DNA from: Buchnera aphidicola (Takecallis taiwana) | Lineage (GTDB): Bacteria > Pseudomonadota > Gammaproteobacteria > Enterobacterales > Enterobacteriaceae | Length of the DNA: 64,000 nucleotides | Assembly: GCF_039355125.1 (NCBI RefSeq) | Contig: NZ_CP134979.1 | Coordinates: 347,117 to 411,116, forward strand | Direction: 5' to 3' | Shown here: piece after piece, positions 43,650-53,213 of the stretch | Layout of the letters: each line of letters opens with the position of its first letter | Position numbering within the stretch: the first letter of the stretch is position 1 | Translations under genes and position numbers: made by a program | Notes under the pieces: generated by a model | What the model was told of the DNA's origin: nothing | Database searches by the model: none | The model's input: only the letters and a program-made list of their open reading frames with translations

Positions 43650-43737
43650 GGTGAGGTGTCCGAGAGGATGAAGGAGCACGCCTGGAAAGCGTGTATACGT
43701 TTAAAATGTATCAAGGGTTCGAATCCCTTTCTCACCA
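43650..43737 (+). tRNA. tRNA-Ser (anticodon GGA)
   Basis: An 88-nt class II tRNA very similar to E. coli tRNA-Ser(GGA). The acceptor GGTGAGG pairs with CTCACC plus one, the anticodon loop CTGGAAA gives GGA, a long variable arm (GTATACGTTTAAAATGTATC region) is present, and the T-arm has GGTTCGAATCC. CCA is not encoded. It is isolated between aroK and deoD, on the opposite strand. Confidence 0.96.
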
Positions 43738-43777
43738 TAAAAAATTAATATTTCATATAAATTTAAGAATATGCTAA

Positions 43778-44485
43778 TTATAATATTAATGTATTTAAAG
43801 CCAGTTGAATCATATTATGAAAAGTTGATTCTCGTTCTTGTGAAGTTAAATTTTGCTTCAAAGTAATATGATCTGATACAAAACATAATGATAATGCTTG
43901 TATATTATATTCAGCGGCAATACTATAAATACCAGCTGTTTCCATATCTACGCCTAATATATTATATCTATTGAGTAAATTATAAAGTACTTTATTACGC
44001 GTATAAAACACATCTGTAGTAAAAAAATTTCCAATATTAACTTGCATATTCATATCATCAGCGCAATTTTTAACATTCGATAATAACTGAAAATCTGCAA
44101 TTGCTGAAAAATCATAATTTTCAAATTTCATTCGATTAAAGCTTGAATCAGTGCACGCACCCATTGCGATAATAATAGCCTTTAATGGTATTTTTTGTTG
44201 CATAGTACCACATGTACCAACGCGAATGATTTTTGTTACATTATAAAATTTAATTAATTCTTCAACATAAATACTTGCAGATGGTATCCCCATGCCATGA
44301 CTCATAATAGACACTAAAGTATTTTTATAATATCCTGTATAACCTAACATATTACGAACATTTGTTACCTGTAATGCACGTTCCAAAAAATTTTCTGCAA
44401 TATACCTTACACGACGAGGATCACCAGACATAATCATACGATGAGAAAAATCATTTTTTTTAGCATTAATGTGAGGTGTAATCAT
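43778..44485 (-). CDS. deoD: Purine nucleoside phosphorylase DeoD
   Basis: Phosphorolysis of purine (deoxy)ribonucleosides; hexameric PNP of 235 residues (E. coli 239). MITPHINA, the phosphate-binding Gly/Arg (SGDPRR, IIRVGTCG), MGACTDSSFNR, VDMETAGIY and the catalytic Asp in VSDH are present. It lies 74 bases after deoB. deoC and deoA are missing, so only the purine branch and phosphopentomutase remain of the deo operon. Confidence 0.96.
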   Translation of the reverse strand: MITPHINAKKNDFSHRMIMSGDPRRVRYIAENFLERALQVTNVRNMLGYTGYYKNTLVSIMSHGMGIPSASIYVEELIKFYNVTKIIRVGTCGTMQQKIPLKAIIIAMGACTDSSFNRMKFENYDFSAIADFQLLSNVKNCADDMNMQVNIGNFFTTDVFYTRNKVLYNLLNRYNILGVDMETAGIYSIAAEYNIQALSLCFVSDHITLKQNLTSQERESTFHNMIQLALNTLIL

Positions 44486-44559
44486 AATATTTATTGCCTT
44501 AATAATACATGAAAATTTTATACGATATATTGTAAAATACTGATATCATTACTAAAATA

Positions 44560-45783
44560 TTATAGTATACTTACACCGTATTGCATTGAAGATAATAAAA
44601 AATATTTTGCTATTGTTTGTGCAATGTCAGAAAAAGTTTTACGGTGACCAAAATAATTATTTTTCATAAATTTATTATATAATATTATTGGAATAAATTC
44701 TCTAGTATGATCCGTACCCGGCCAAGTTGGATCACAACCATGATCTGCGGTAATAATTAATAAATCTTCATCATACAATGCATGTAATATTTTTGGTAAT
44801 TGTTGATCAAAAAATTCTAAACCAGATGCATAACCAGACACATCTCTTCGATGTCCCCATATAGAATCAAAATCAACAAAATTAACAAAAACAATAGTAT
44901 TATGTACAGCACTTTTTATTTGTTGTATAGTATTATTAATCAGTTCAGTTAATCCGACTGCATGAATAGATTTAGTAATACCAAGATTGTCAAAAATATC
45001 TGCAATTTTACCTAATGCAATTACATGACCGTTTTTTTCTTCTATTAGCTTTTGTAAAATAGTTTTCTGATGCGGGGGTTTTGAAAAATCTTTCCTATTA
45101 CCTGTACGAACAAAATCACACGCATTTTCTCCAACAAAAGGCCGGGCAATAACTCTGGTAATATTTAAATTATATTTATTAAGAATTGCTCTAATGCCAA
45201 TACATAAATCATATAAATTATTTAAACCAAAATATTTTTCATGACAAGCAACTTGAAAAACAGAATCAGATGATGTATAAAAAATTGGTTTCTTGGTATG
45301 AATATGTAGTTCACCAAAATCTTTTAATATATCTACTCCTGAAGCCTGACAATTACCTAATATACCAGGTAAATTAAATTCTAAAATTATTTGATTTAAT
45401 ATATATTCAGGAAAACTATTATTTTTATTAACAAAATAATCCCAATGAAATAATACTGGAACACCTGCTATTTCCCAATGTCCTGAAGACGTATCTTTTG
45501 CTGTAGAAATTTCACTAGCAAAACCATAATTACTAATAACATTCACAGGTTGCAAAATACCAAGAGGTAAATTTCCTGTAATCTGATAATAAATTTTACC
45601 TAAACCTAAAGACATTAAATTAGGAATATTTAACGTACCAAATCGATTATCATTAGCTTTTCCAAAATAACAATATTCAGATATATGTCCAAATGTATTT
45701 GCGCCAATATCATTAAATTTCTTAGCATCACAACTATAGCCTACTCCAAATGAATCTAAAACTAAAATAAACACTCGTTTCAT
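44560..45783 (-). CDS. deoB: Phosphopentomutase
   Basis: Interconverts ribose-1- and ribose-5-phosphate, alkaline-phosphatase fold, 407 residues as in E. coli. Metal-binding motifs are VLDSFGVG at the N-terminus, FVNFVDFDSIWGHRRD in the middle and ITADHGCDPT.PGTDHTRE near the end. The phosphorylated Thr lies in AKDTSSGHWE. Together with DeoD it links nucleoside salvage to the pentose phosphate pool. Confidence 0.96.
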   Translation of the reverse strand: MKRVFILVLDSFGVGYSCDAKKFNDIGANTFGHISEYCYFGKANDNRFGTLNIPNLMSLGLGKIYYQITGNLPLGILQPVNVISNYGFASEISTAKDTSSGHWEIAGVPVLFHWDYFVNKNNSFPEYILNQIILEFNLPGILGNCQASGVDILKDFGELHIHTKKPIFYTSSDSVFQVACHEKYFGLNNLYDLCIGIRAILNKYNLNITRVIARPFVGENACDFVRTGNRKDFSKPPHQKTILQKLIEEKNGHVIALGKIADIFDNLGITKSIHAVGLTELINNTIQQIKSAVHNTIVFVNFVDFDSIWGHRRDVSGYASGLEFFDQQLPKILHALYDEDLLIITADHGCDPTWPGTDHTREFIPIILYNKFMKNNYFGHRKTFSDIAQTIAKYFLLSSMQYGVSIL

Positions 45784-45862
45784 ATAACATAACCTAATAA
45801 TCTTTTAATAAAAATGTCTATAAAAATTAACAACTATTTACAATATATACAATAATACAAAT

Positions 45863-46465
45863 TTATAAAAATGAATGGGCACCGCGATTATGTTTAGTAA
45901 TATCTTGTACGCCACTTAAATCCGGAAAATGACTTAAAATTTTTTTTTCAATACTATTTTTTAAGGTAATATTTGACATTGTACAACCATTACAACCACC
46001 GACAAAACGTATCATAACATATTTTTCTTCGGAAATATCGACTAAAATAATTTTACCACCATGCATACTTAACATAGGATTAATATGACAATCAATAAAA
46101 TATTGTACTTCAATAAAAATAGGAGTTTTTTCAACGCTAGTTTGTACAGAGTTATTATGAATCACAGCTTTATTTATTACATTCGGGGCTAATAACATTA
46201 ATTTTTGGTTCATTTGATTACCAATTAAATCAATTTTTGAATCACGAAGATATGGAGCAAAACTTTTCTGAATATAAATATTAAAACCGTCATATTGTAA
46301 TTCAATATCTTGATTTAATACTGTTTGATATGTATCATAAGACATTTTACATTCAGCATCTTCTGTACCGGGATATTGGATAGAAATTCTTAAGTTATTT
46401 TTTTTATCTTGTTTACACAACAAAGATTTTAAATATTTTTGTGCTCGTTCAGTAATATGTATCAT
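45863..46465 (-). CDS. nfuA: Fe-S biogenesis protein NfuA
   Basis: Carrier of [4Fe-4S] clusters, 200 residues (E. coli 191). The C-terminal Nfu domain (about 110-200) has the cluster-binding GGCNGCTM CXXC. The N-terminal degenerate A-type domain keeps only AECKMSYD; the second Cys of E. coli AECGVSYC is replaced by Asp. The cluster-carrying function should persist. The 210-base upstream gap shows no gene. Confidence 0.94.
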   Translation of the reverse strand: MIHITERAQKYLKSLLCKQDKKNNLRISIQYPGTEDAECKMSYDTYQTVLNQDIELQYDGFNIYIQKSFAPYLRDSKIDLIGNQMNQKLMLLAPNVINKAVIHNNSVQTSVEKTPIFIEVQYFIDCHINPMLSMHGGKIILVDISEEKYVMIRFVGGCNGCTMSNITLKNSIEKKILSHFPDLSGVQDITKHNRGAHSFL

Positions 46466-46675
46466 AAAATTCTTATAATATTAATAATATAACAAATGAT
46501 TTTTATATATTATCATAAATATATGATTAAAAAATTTTCTTTATATCCTAACGTATAATATAACAATATTAAAAATAATATATAGTACATCTATATAAAT
46601 ATTGCAGACAAATTTTAGAAAATATACAATATATGGAATATTAAAGGAAGATTATAATAAATTTTATGCATATAG

Positions 46676-47173
46676 TTAGAATGGTAATTCTTCATCAAAT
46701 TCTACTCCCGTCATATCATCTTCTAACAACTTATTTTTTAAATCAATATCCGCTTTATTATTATTTGCAGATAAATCCTGTACAATACTATGATTATTTT
46801 TATCATTACCGTTTATAGAATTCAATTTACGATTACCTAACATTTGCATTTTACCATTCATATTAACTATGATTTCTGTTGTATAACGATCTACTCCAGT
46901 TTTATCAATCCATTTACGTGTTTGTAAAGAACCCTCTATATATACCTGCGAACCTTTATATAAGTATTTATTTGCAATTTCTGCTAATTTGCCAAATAAA
47001 ACAATTTTATGCCATTCAGTTTTTTCTTTTATTGAGTTTGTATTTTTATCTTTCCAACTTTCTGAAGTTGCTAAAGTGATATTTGTTACCGCACTTCCAT
47101 TAGACATATAACGTATTTCAGGATTTTTTCCTAAATTACCAATTAAAATTACTTTATTAATACCTCTAGCCAT
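46676..47173 (-). CDS. ssb: Single-stranded DNA-binding protein
   Basis: Tetrameric SSB, 165 residues from the ATG at 47173 ([15 protein letters not shown]); E. coli has 178. A TTG-type extension nine codons upstream is rejected. The OB domain spans about 1-112, followed by a short Asn/Lys/Asp-rich linker and the acidic tip FDEELPF that recruits partner proteins. Divergent from dnaB across 178 bases. Confidence 0.96.
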   Translation of the reverse strand: MARGINKVILIGNLGKNPEIRYMSNGSAVTNITLATSESWKDKNTNSIKEKTEWHKIVLFGKLAEIANKYLYKGSQVYIEGSLQTRKWIDKTGVDRYTTEIIVNMNGKMQMLGNRKLNSINGNDKNNHSIVQDLSANNNKADIDLKNKLLEDDMTGVEFDEELPF

Positions 47174-47351
47174 ATTTTTATCCCTATATAATACATACAC
47201 TATAAAAATATTAAATAATAAAAAATAATATATTCTAATTACAGTAATTTATTTATATATTCTGTATAAATATAATATAATTTGAAAAAAAATTATACTT
47301 TAATAAAAACCCACGATTAACATTAAAAAACATGTTATATATATAAAATAA

Positions 47352-48713
47352 ATGAAAAAATATAATTTTTTTAAAAAAAATAAAGTTAATAATCATCTAC
47401 CTTATTCATTAGAGGCAGAACAGTCTGTACTAGGTGGACTAATGTTAGATAATGAAAAATGGGATATTGTATCAAATAATATTATTGCAAATGATTTTTT
47501 TAATACTACACATCAAATTATTTTTCAAGAAATGCAAAAATTAACCGACCTAAATTCTCCAATAGACTTAATTACGTTATCTGAATCACTTGAAAAAAAA
47601 AATATATTAGATCAAATAGGAAAATTCTCTTATTTATCTGAAATGATTAAAAATACTCCTAGTACTGAAAATATTGTTGCATATATTAATATAATTAAAG
47701 AATATGCAATATTACGTGAAATTATTGCTATAGGTAATAAAATCACTCATTTAGGATATAATACCAACGGTAAAACTAGTGCAGAAATTTTAGATTACGC
47801 AGAATCTAATGTTTTAAACATTACTCAAAAAAGATTAAATCAAGATAAACATCCTAAGAATATACGATCAATGCTAGATAAAACAATAAATGTAATAGAA
47901 AAATTAATTAGTTCGCCTGATAACAACATTACGGGATTAGATACAGGATATGCAGATTTAAATAAAATGACATTAGGTTTACAGCCATCTGATTTAATTA
48001 TTATAGCAGCACGTCCGTCTATGGGAAAAACAACACTGTCAATGAATATTTGTGAAAATATTGCTATGAAATATAATCAACCAATATTAATTTTTAGTTT
48101 AGAAATGCCAGGAGAGCAAATCATGATTCGAATGTTATCATCATTATCCCGAGTATATCAACACCACATTCGAACTGGTATACTTACTGATGAAGATTGG
48201 TCTCGACTATCAAGTACAATTAATATTTTATTAAAGAAAAATAATATATATATAGACGATTCAGCCCAATTAACACCTAATGAAATACGTTCAAAAGCTA
48301 GAAAATTATATAGATCTAGAGGATTAAGTCTAATTATGATTGATTATTTGCAATTAATACATGTTCCACATTTATCTACACAACGTACATTAGAAATTGC
48401 TGAAATTTCCAGATCATTAAAATCATTAGCGAAAGAACTAAAAATACCTATTATTGCCGTTTCACAATTAAATCGGTCCTTAGAACAACGAGCAGATAGA
48501 AAACCTATTAATTCTGATTTAAGAGAATCTGGATCATTAGAGCAAGATGCAGATTTAATAATATTTATTTATCGAGATGAACTATATAACGAAAAAAGTG
48601 AATTAAAAGGCATTGCAGAAATTATTATTGGAAAACAAAGAAACGGTCCTAATGGAACAATAAAATTAATATTCAACGGAAATTTATGTCGATTTGACAA
48701 TTATTATCAATAA
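47352..48713 (+). CDS. dnaB: Replicative DNA helicase DnaB
   Basis: Hexameric 5'-3' helicase, 453 residues (E. coli 471). N-terminal domain (about 15-120, LPYSLEAEQSVLGGLM), linker helix, then a RecA-like domain with Walker A ARPSMGKTT, Walker B LIMIDYLQL, VSQLNRSLEQR and the DLRESGSLEQDAD arginine-finger region. Complete. DnaX here lacks the DnaB-binding domain. The gap 48714-48897 after it shows no recognisable gene; gshB, which precedes yqgE in E. coli, is absent. Confidence 0.96.
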   Translation: MKKYNFFKKNKVNNHLPYSLEAEQSVLGGLMLDNEKWDIVSNNIIANDFFNTTHQIIFQEMQKLTDLNSPIDLITLSESLEKKNILDQIGKFSYLSEMIKNTPSTENIVAYINIIKEYAILREIIAIGNKITHLGYNTNGKTSAEILDYAESNVLNITQKRLNQDKHPKNIRSMLDKTINVIEKLISSPDNNITGLDTGYADLNKMTLGLQPSDLIIIAARPSMGKTTLSMNICENIAMKYNQPILIFSLEMPGEQIMIRMLSSLSRVYQHHIRTGILTDEDWSRLSSTINILLKKNNIYIDDSAQLTPNEIRSKARKLYRSRGLSLIMIDYLQLIHVPHLSTQRTLEIAEISRSLKSLAKELKIPIIAVSQLNRSLEQRADRKPINSDLRESGSLEQDADLIIFIYRDELYNEKSELKGIAEIIIGKQRNGPNGTIKLIFNGNLCRFDNYYQ

Positions 48714-48897
48714 TATATACATATTAAAAAATTTAACATACTCATATAAAAAACATGATATACATGATAAAATGATACAAATATTTATATATTATATATT
48801 TATTGTATGTAATATAGAAAAATAAATTTTCATTTAATTAAATATTAAATTTATATAAAATAATACATACAATACACATCATGATTGAGCATATCAC

Positions 48898-49467
48898 GTG
48901 GAAACTACTTTAAAAAATAGCTTATTAGTTGCTATGCCAGGAATAAAAAATCCAATTTTTCAAAAAACAGTAATATATATTTGTGAACATACTCAAGAAG
49001 GAGCAATGGGTATTATAATAAATAAACCATTACAAACATTAAAAATAAAAAATATTTTACAACAATTAAATATTAATCCATCATCATGTCTATTTGGACC
49101 TAAAGTGAAAGAGACAATTATTATGGGCGGACCTCAAGCACAAGAACGAGGATTTATATTACATTCTTCAAAAAAAAGATTTTATTCTAGTATTCAAATT
49201 TCTGAAGAAACTGTTATTACCACCTCAAGAGATATTCTAGAATCTATTGCGATCCTTGAAGAACCAACAAATATATTAGTTGCATTAGGATATTGTACAT
49301 GGGATAAAAACCAATTAGAACACGAATTATTAAATAATTTTTGGTTAACTTCTACTGTAAATCAAAAAATATTATTCCAAACACCAATCAATAAAAGATG
49401 GATTTCAGCAACGCAAAATATAGGAATTGACATATATAAATTATCCATTCATTTTGGTCATGCATAA
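48898..49467 (+). CDS. yqgE: YqgE/AlgH family protein
   Basis: A 189-residue protein matching E. coli YqgE (187): LVAMPGI..PIF, VIYICEHTQEGAMGIIINKPL, MGGPQAQERGFILHS and LVALGYCTWDKNQLEHELL. The biochemical function is unknown. The start is GTG; an ATG 17 bases upstream is out of frame. It lies 3 bases before ruvX, as in E. coli, indicating co-transcription. Confidence 0.92.
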   Translation: METTLKNSLLVAMPGIKNPIFQKTVIYICEHTQEGAMGIIINKPLQTLKIKNILQQLNINPSSCLFGPKVKETIIMGGPQAQERGFILHSSKKRFYSSIQISEETVITTSRDILESIAILEEPTNILVALGYCTWDKNQLEHELLNNFWLTSTVNQKILFQTPINKRWISATQNIGIDIYKLSIHFGHA

Positions 49468-49470
49468 ATT

Positions 49471-49893
49471 ATGCTTATATTATCATTTGATTTCGGTACA
49501 AAAAATATCGGTGTAGCCATTGGTCAAAATATTACATGTACAGCACATGCACTAAACTGTATTAAAGTAAAAAACGGTATTCCTGATTGGAATAAAATTC
49601 ATCATCTCATTACATACTGGATGCCAGAATTAATTATTGTAGGATATCCGTTAAATATGAACGGATCTCAACAAAAATTTACTAAAAAAACTATTACTTT
49701 TGCTAAATTATTAAAACAACGGTTTCTTATTGATGTTAAATTACATGACGAAAGATTAACAACTATAGAATCAAAATCAATTTTATACATGCAAGGCGGA
49801 TATAAAAAATTAAAAAAAAATAATATAAACGCTTTATCAGCTGCATTAATATTAGAAAGTTGGTTACAAAAAAATAAAAAATTCAAATTATGA
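49471..49893 (+). CDS. ruvX: Pre-16S rRNA processing nuclease family protein (RuvX/YqgF)
   Basis: RNase H-fold protein of 140 residues (E. coli 138), implicated in 16S 5'-end maturation. DFGTKNIGVAIGQ carries the first catalytic Asp, VGYPLNMNG and LHDERLT carry the next motif with Glu. At the third catalytic position, Asp in E. coli (VDSASAVIILES), this protein has Asn (INALSAALILES). Activity may be reduced or the residue variable in the family. It is 19 bases upstream of hemW. Confidence 0.92.
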   Translation: MLILSFDFGTKNIGVAIGQNITCTAHALNCIKVKNGIPDWNKIHHLITYWMPELIIVGYPLNMNGSQQKFTKKTITFAKLLKQRFLIDVKLHDERLTTIESKSILYMQGGYKKLKKNNINALSAALILESWLQKNKKFKL

Positions 49894-49912
49894 CTATAAA
49901 TAGGAAAATACC

Positions 49913-51049
49913 GTGATATTTATGACTGATTTAAGTTTATATATTCATATACCATGGTGCTTAAAAATATGCCCTTATTGTGATTTTAACACATACAAAT
50001 TAAAAAAATATGACTCAAAAATCCGCTATATTAAACATCTAATACAGGATCTAAAAACACATAGCAATATCACTAAACAACGAAATATAAAAACTATTTT
50101 TATAGGTGGCGGGACACCCAGCCTACTTAATTCAAATATGTTAAAATATTTATTAAACACAATTAAGGAAAATATATCCTATAATCGTACTATAGAAATT
50201 ACGATAGAGGTTAATCCGGAAACTGTTACAATAGAGAAAATATTAGATTATATAAAATGTGGTATTAATAGATTCTCATTCGGGGTACAAACATTTAATC
50301 CAACATTATTAAAATTATTAGGAAGAACGCATTCTCCTGAAAAAACAATATGTTTACTATATGAAATACAAAAATATAATACAATAAATTTTAATATCGA
50401 TTTAATGTATGGTATACCACAACAAACATTACACAACTGTCTATCTGATCTTGAAACAGCTATACTAATTAATCCACAACATATTTCTTGGTATCAATTA
50501 AGTATAGAAAAAAATACTATTTTTTATTATCAACAGCCCATGTTACCTACAGAATCTAAAATTTGGGCCATGTATAAACAGGGTAATTCATTATTAATAC
50601 AATCAAAGTATCAAAGATATGAAATATCTTCCTATTCTAGAAATCATAATATATGTTTGCATAATATGAATTATTGGAAATTTGGCGATTATCTTGGTAT
50701 TGGATGTGGCGCACATAGTAAAATAACAAAACAAAATGGAGATATCATACGTATTACAAAAAAAAAAAGATTATATGAATATTGTCATAAATCTCAAAAA
50801 TATACTGCAGAAATCATTAAAATTCCAGATCAAGAAAAACCAGTAGAATATTTTATGAATGTATGTCGATTACTTCAACCAATTAAAAAAACAGATTTTA
50901 AGTTATATACTCGTTTAAAATTACACAATATACAAAACAATATACAACATGCAGTGTTCAAAAAATATATTTTAGAAAAAGATAAATATTGGTATATTAC
51001 ACAAAAAGGAAGAGATTTTTTAAATGATTTAATTATGTTATTCATATAA
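49913..51049 (+). CDS. hemW: Radical SAM protein HemW
   Basis: Coproporphyrinogen-III-oxidase-like protein, now thought to be a heme chaperone. The GTG start at 49913 has AGGA at good spacing and gives 378 residues, equal to E. coli with the same N-terminal length; the ATG at 49922 is the alternative. The radical SAM motif CLKICPYC lacks nothing (CX3CX2C), followed by FIGGGTPS, and the HemW C-terminal domain is present. Its role is unclear as haem genes are sparse in such genomes. Confidence 0.92.
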   Translation: MIFMTDLSLYIHIPWCLKICPYCDFNTYKLKKYDSKIRYIKHLIQDLKTHSNITKQRNIKTIFIGGGTPSLLNSNMLKYLLNTIKENISYNRTIEITIEVNPETVTIEKILDYIKCGINRFSFGVQTFNPTLLKLLGRTHSPEKTICLLYEIQKYNTINFNIDLMYGIPQQTLHNCLSDLETAILINPQHISWYQLSIEKNTIFYYQQPMLPTESKIWAMYKQGNSLLIQSKYQRYEISSYSRNHNICLHNMNYWKFGDYLGIGCGAHSKITKQNGDIIRITKKKRLYEYCHKSQKYTAEIIKIPDQEKPVEYFMNVCRLLQPIKKTDFKLYTRLKLHNIQNNIQHAVFKKYILEKDKYWYITQKGRDFLNDLIMLFI

Positions 51050-51081
51050 ATAAAATATACTAATTTAATAACCATATAACA

Positions 51082-51822
51082 CTAGTTTTTATATTGAAAA
51101 ATCAAATTAAAAATTTTTTTTTTACTTACTGCTGCTTTACACCCAAATTTTGTCCATTTGATAAAATATTCTAACATATCCGCATGAAAAAAATTCGATA
51201 TATTAACAAAATTTTTCATATTATTCAGCATATTTATTATGTATTGTGCATATAATATACAATCAGTTATAATATGTAATATACCGTTATAAATAATTTT
51301 TTTTGCAAGTAATATTATAAATGATTTATTTAAAATTCTTCTCTTATGATGGCAGGTTTTTGGCCAAGGGTCAGGAAAAAATATTTGAACTACATTAAGT
51401 GTATGATCTTTTATCATATATTTTAAAACTTCTACAACATCATGCGCAATAATTTTTAAGTTATATATTGTACTTTCTGAATCATGTATTTGTTTCATAA
51501 TATTAGCAATACCAGGAAGATACACTTCAACACCTAAATAATTATATGATTGATGTCGTACAGCAGTATAAAATAAATGCTTACCATCACCAAAACCAAT
51601 TTCCAATATTATTGGACGTCTTTTATGTATAAAAATATCATTCAAATCAATAAATTTATGTTGAAAATTTATTCCAAATTCAATCCAATATCTTTTTAAA
51701 ATGTAAATAATTTTTTCATTCAAAGGACGCATACGTAATTTAAAACTATGTACTGTACGCAAAAAAATACCTTTTTTATTATAGGATGGTGTAATAAAAT
51801 TATTTGTTATAATATTTTTCAT
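51082..51822 (-). CDS. trmB: tRNA (guanine-N7-)-methyltransferase
   Basis: Makes m7G46 in tRNA using SAM, 246 residues (E. coli 239). LEIGFGDGKHL is the SAM-binding motif, and FFPDPWPKTCHHKRRIL contains the catalytic Asp and substrate-binding residues. It converges on hemW with a 32-base gap and diverges from mutY, as the E. coli trmB-mutY pair does. Confidence 0.95.
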   Translation of the reverse strand: MKNIITNNFITPSYNKKGIFLRTVHSFKLRMRPLNEKIIYILKRYWIEFGINFQHKFIDLNDIFIHKRRPIILEIGFGDGKHLFYTAVRHQSYNYLGVEVYLPGIANIMKQIHDSESTIYNLKIIAHDVVEVLKYMIKDHTLNVVQIFFPDPWPKTCHHKRRILNKSFIILLAKKIIYNGILHIITDCILYAQYIINMLNNMKNFVNISNFFHADMLEYFIKWTKFGCKAAVSKKKIFNLIFQYKN

Positions 51823-51911
51823 AATTTTGATAAAATTAGGTAATTAATTATATATATATTTATATTGTACGTTAAAAATATACAAAATATCAGAATGTTA
51901 AAACCGATAGT

Positions 51912-53213
51912 ATGGAAAATTGGAAATTTGCACAAATTATAGTAAATTGGCAACACCAATATGGTCGAAATACTTTACCTTGGCAAAAAAATAACGATCC
52001 ATATCAAATATGGATATCAGAAATTATGTTACAACAAACCCAAGTAAAAACTGTGATACCATATTTTAATAATTTTATTAATATTTTTAAAAATATTCAT
52101 GATTTATCCGCAGCTAATTTAAATCAAATATTATACTTATGGAGCGGACTCGGATATTACAACCGTGCTTATAATATATATAAAACCGCAAAAATTATAG
52201 TTAATAAATATTATGGACATTTTCCAACAAATTCAACTAATTTAATCACATTACCAGGAATTGGATTAAGCACAGCAAATGCTATTCTATCACTATCTTA
52301 TAATTTTTCTCTACCAATTTTAGATGGTAACATAAAACGCATATTAACTCGTTTTTATAATTTAAACAAAAATAATATTAGTAATATACAATACATTCGT
52401 ATATTATGGAGAAAAATACAACTAATTACCCCTATACATCATGCTAAAAAGTTTAACCAAGGTATGATGGATTTAGGTTCACTAATATGTTCTTATAAAA
52501 ATCCGAAATGTACTATTTGTCCAATCAAGATGTCTTGCCAATATACTGAAAATATCTTACATCATGTAATAATAGCTAAAAAAAGAAAAAAAAAACCAAA
52601 GAAATGTTCTTTTTATCTCATACTACAATATAAACAATATATTTATCTAAAATATAGAAAAAATAGCACAATATGGAAAAAATTATTCTGTTTTCCTGAA
52701 TTTTATAACATACCAGATATGCAACATTGGATATCACATCACAATATTCACGCTGTATATAGTAAAAAATATTATTATAAAAAACATCAATTTAGTCATT
52801 TTACACTGAAAATGATATTTATACATATATTCCTAAAAAATAAAATATTTAAAAACAATCAATCTAATATATGGTATAACCAAAACAATACACAATATAT
52901 TGGTATACCGAAACCAATATACAATATTTTATGTCAAATAAAAAATCACTCATATAACACCGAAAAAAATAATATGAAATTAATATTTTGCCAATATTTT
53001 CAAAAAGTACTAGAAGGTTTTGAAAATCAATTTTATCCGGGATTAATCGGTCAAAAAATCTTTCAAAATATTTCTAAAAAAGCTTGGAATCTATGGATGA
53101 AAGAACAAACAAAATTTATTAATGAAAATAATTTAAATATGTTACACCCATCACATAACAAGAAAGTTGAAAAATATATGATGCATTTCTTATTTTTAAA
53201 AAATCAAAAATAA
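51912..53213 (+). CDS. mutY-yggX: Fusion of adenine DNA glycosylase MutY and YggX
   Basis: One open frame of 433 residues. Residues 1-354 are MutY: catalytic Glu37 in SEIMLQQTQ, the helix-hairpin-helix PGIGLSTANA, catalytic Asp in LDGNIKR, the [4Fe-4S] Cys at 193, 200, 203 and 209, and a C-terminal 8-oxoG recognition domain with FSHF. Residues 355-433, starting at the Met at 52974, match YggX (FCQYFQKVLEG, KKAWNLWM.EQTKFINE, LNMLHPSH). In E. coli these are adjacent separate genes. No stop or good ribosome site separates them here. YggX lacks about 12 C-terminal residues. The end overlaps sbcB by 10 bases. Confidence 0.93.
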   Translation: MENWKFAQIIVNWQHQYGRNTLPWQKNNDPYQIWISEIMLQQTQVKTVIPYFNNFINIFKNIHDLSAANLNQILYLWSGLGYYNRAYNIYKTAKIIVNKYYGHFPTNSTNLITLPGIGLSTANAILSLSYNFSLPILDGNIKRILTRFYNLNKNNISNIQYIRILWRKIQLITPIHHAKKFNQGMMDLGSLICSYKNPKCTICPIKMSCQYTENILHHVIIAKKRKKKPKKCSFYLILQYKQYIYLKYRKNSTIWKKLFCFPEFYNIPDMQHWISHHNIHAVYSKKYYYKKHQFSHFTLKMIFIHIFLKNKIFKNNQSNIWYNQNNTQYIGIPKPIYNILCQIKNHSYNTEKNNMKLIFCQYFQKVLEGFENQFYPGLIGQKIFQNISKKAWNLWMKEQTKFINENNLNMLHPSHNKKVEKYMMHFLFLKNQK

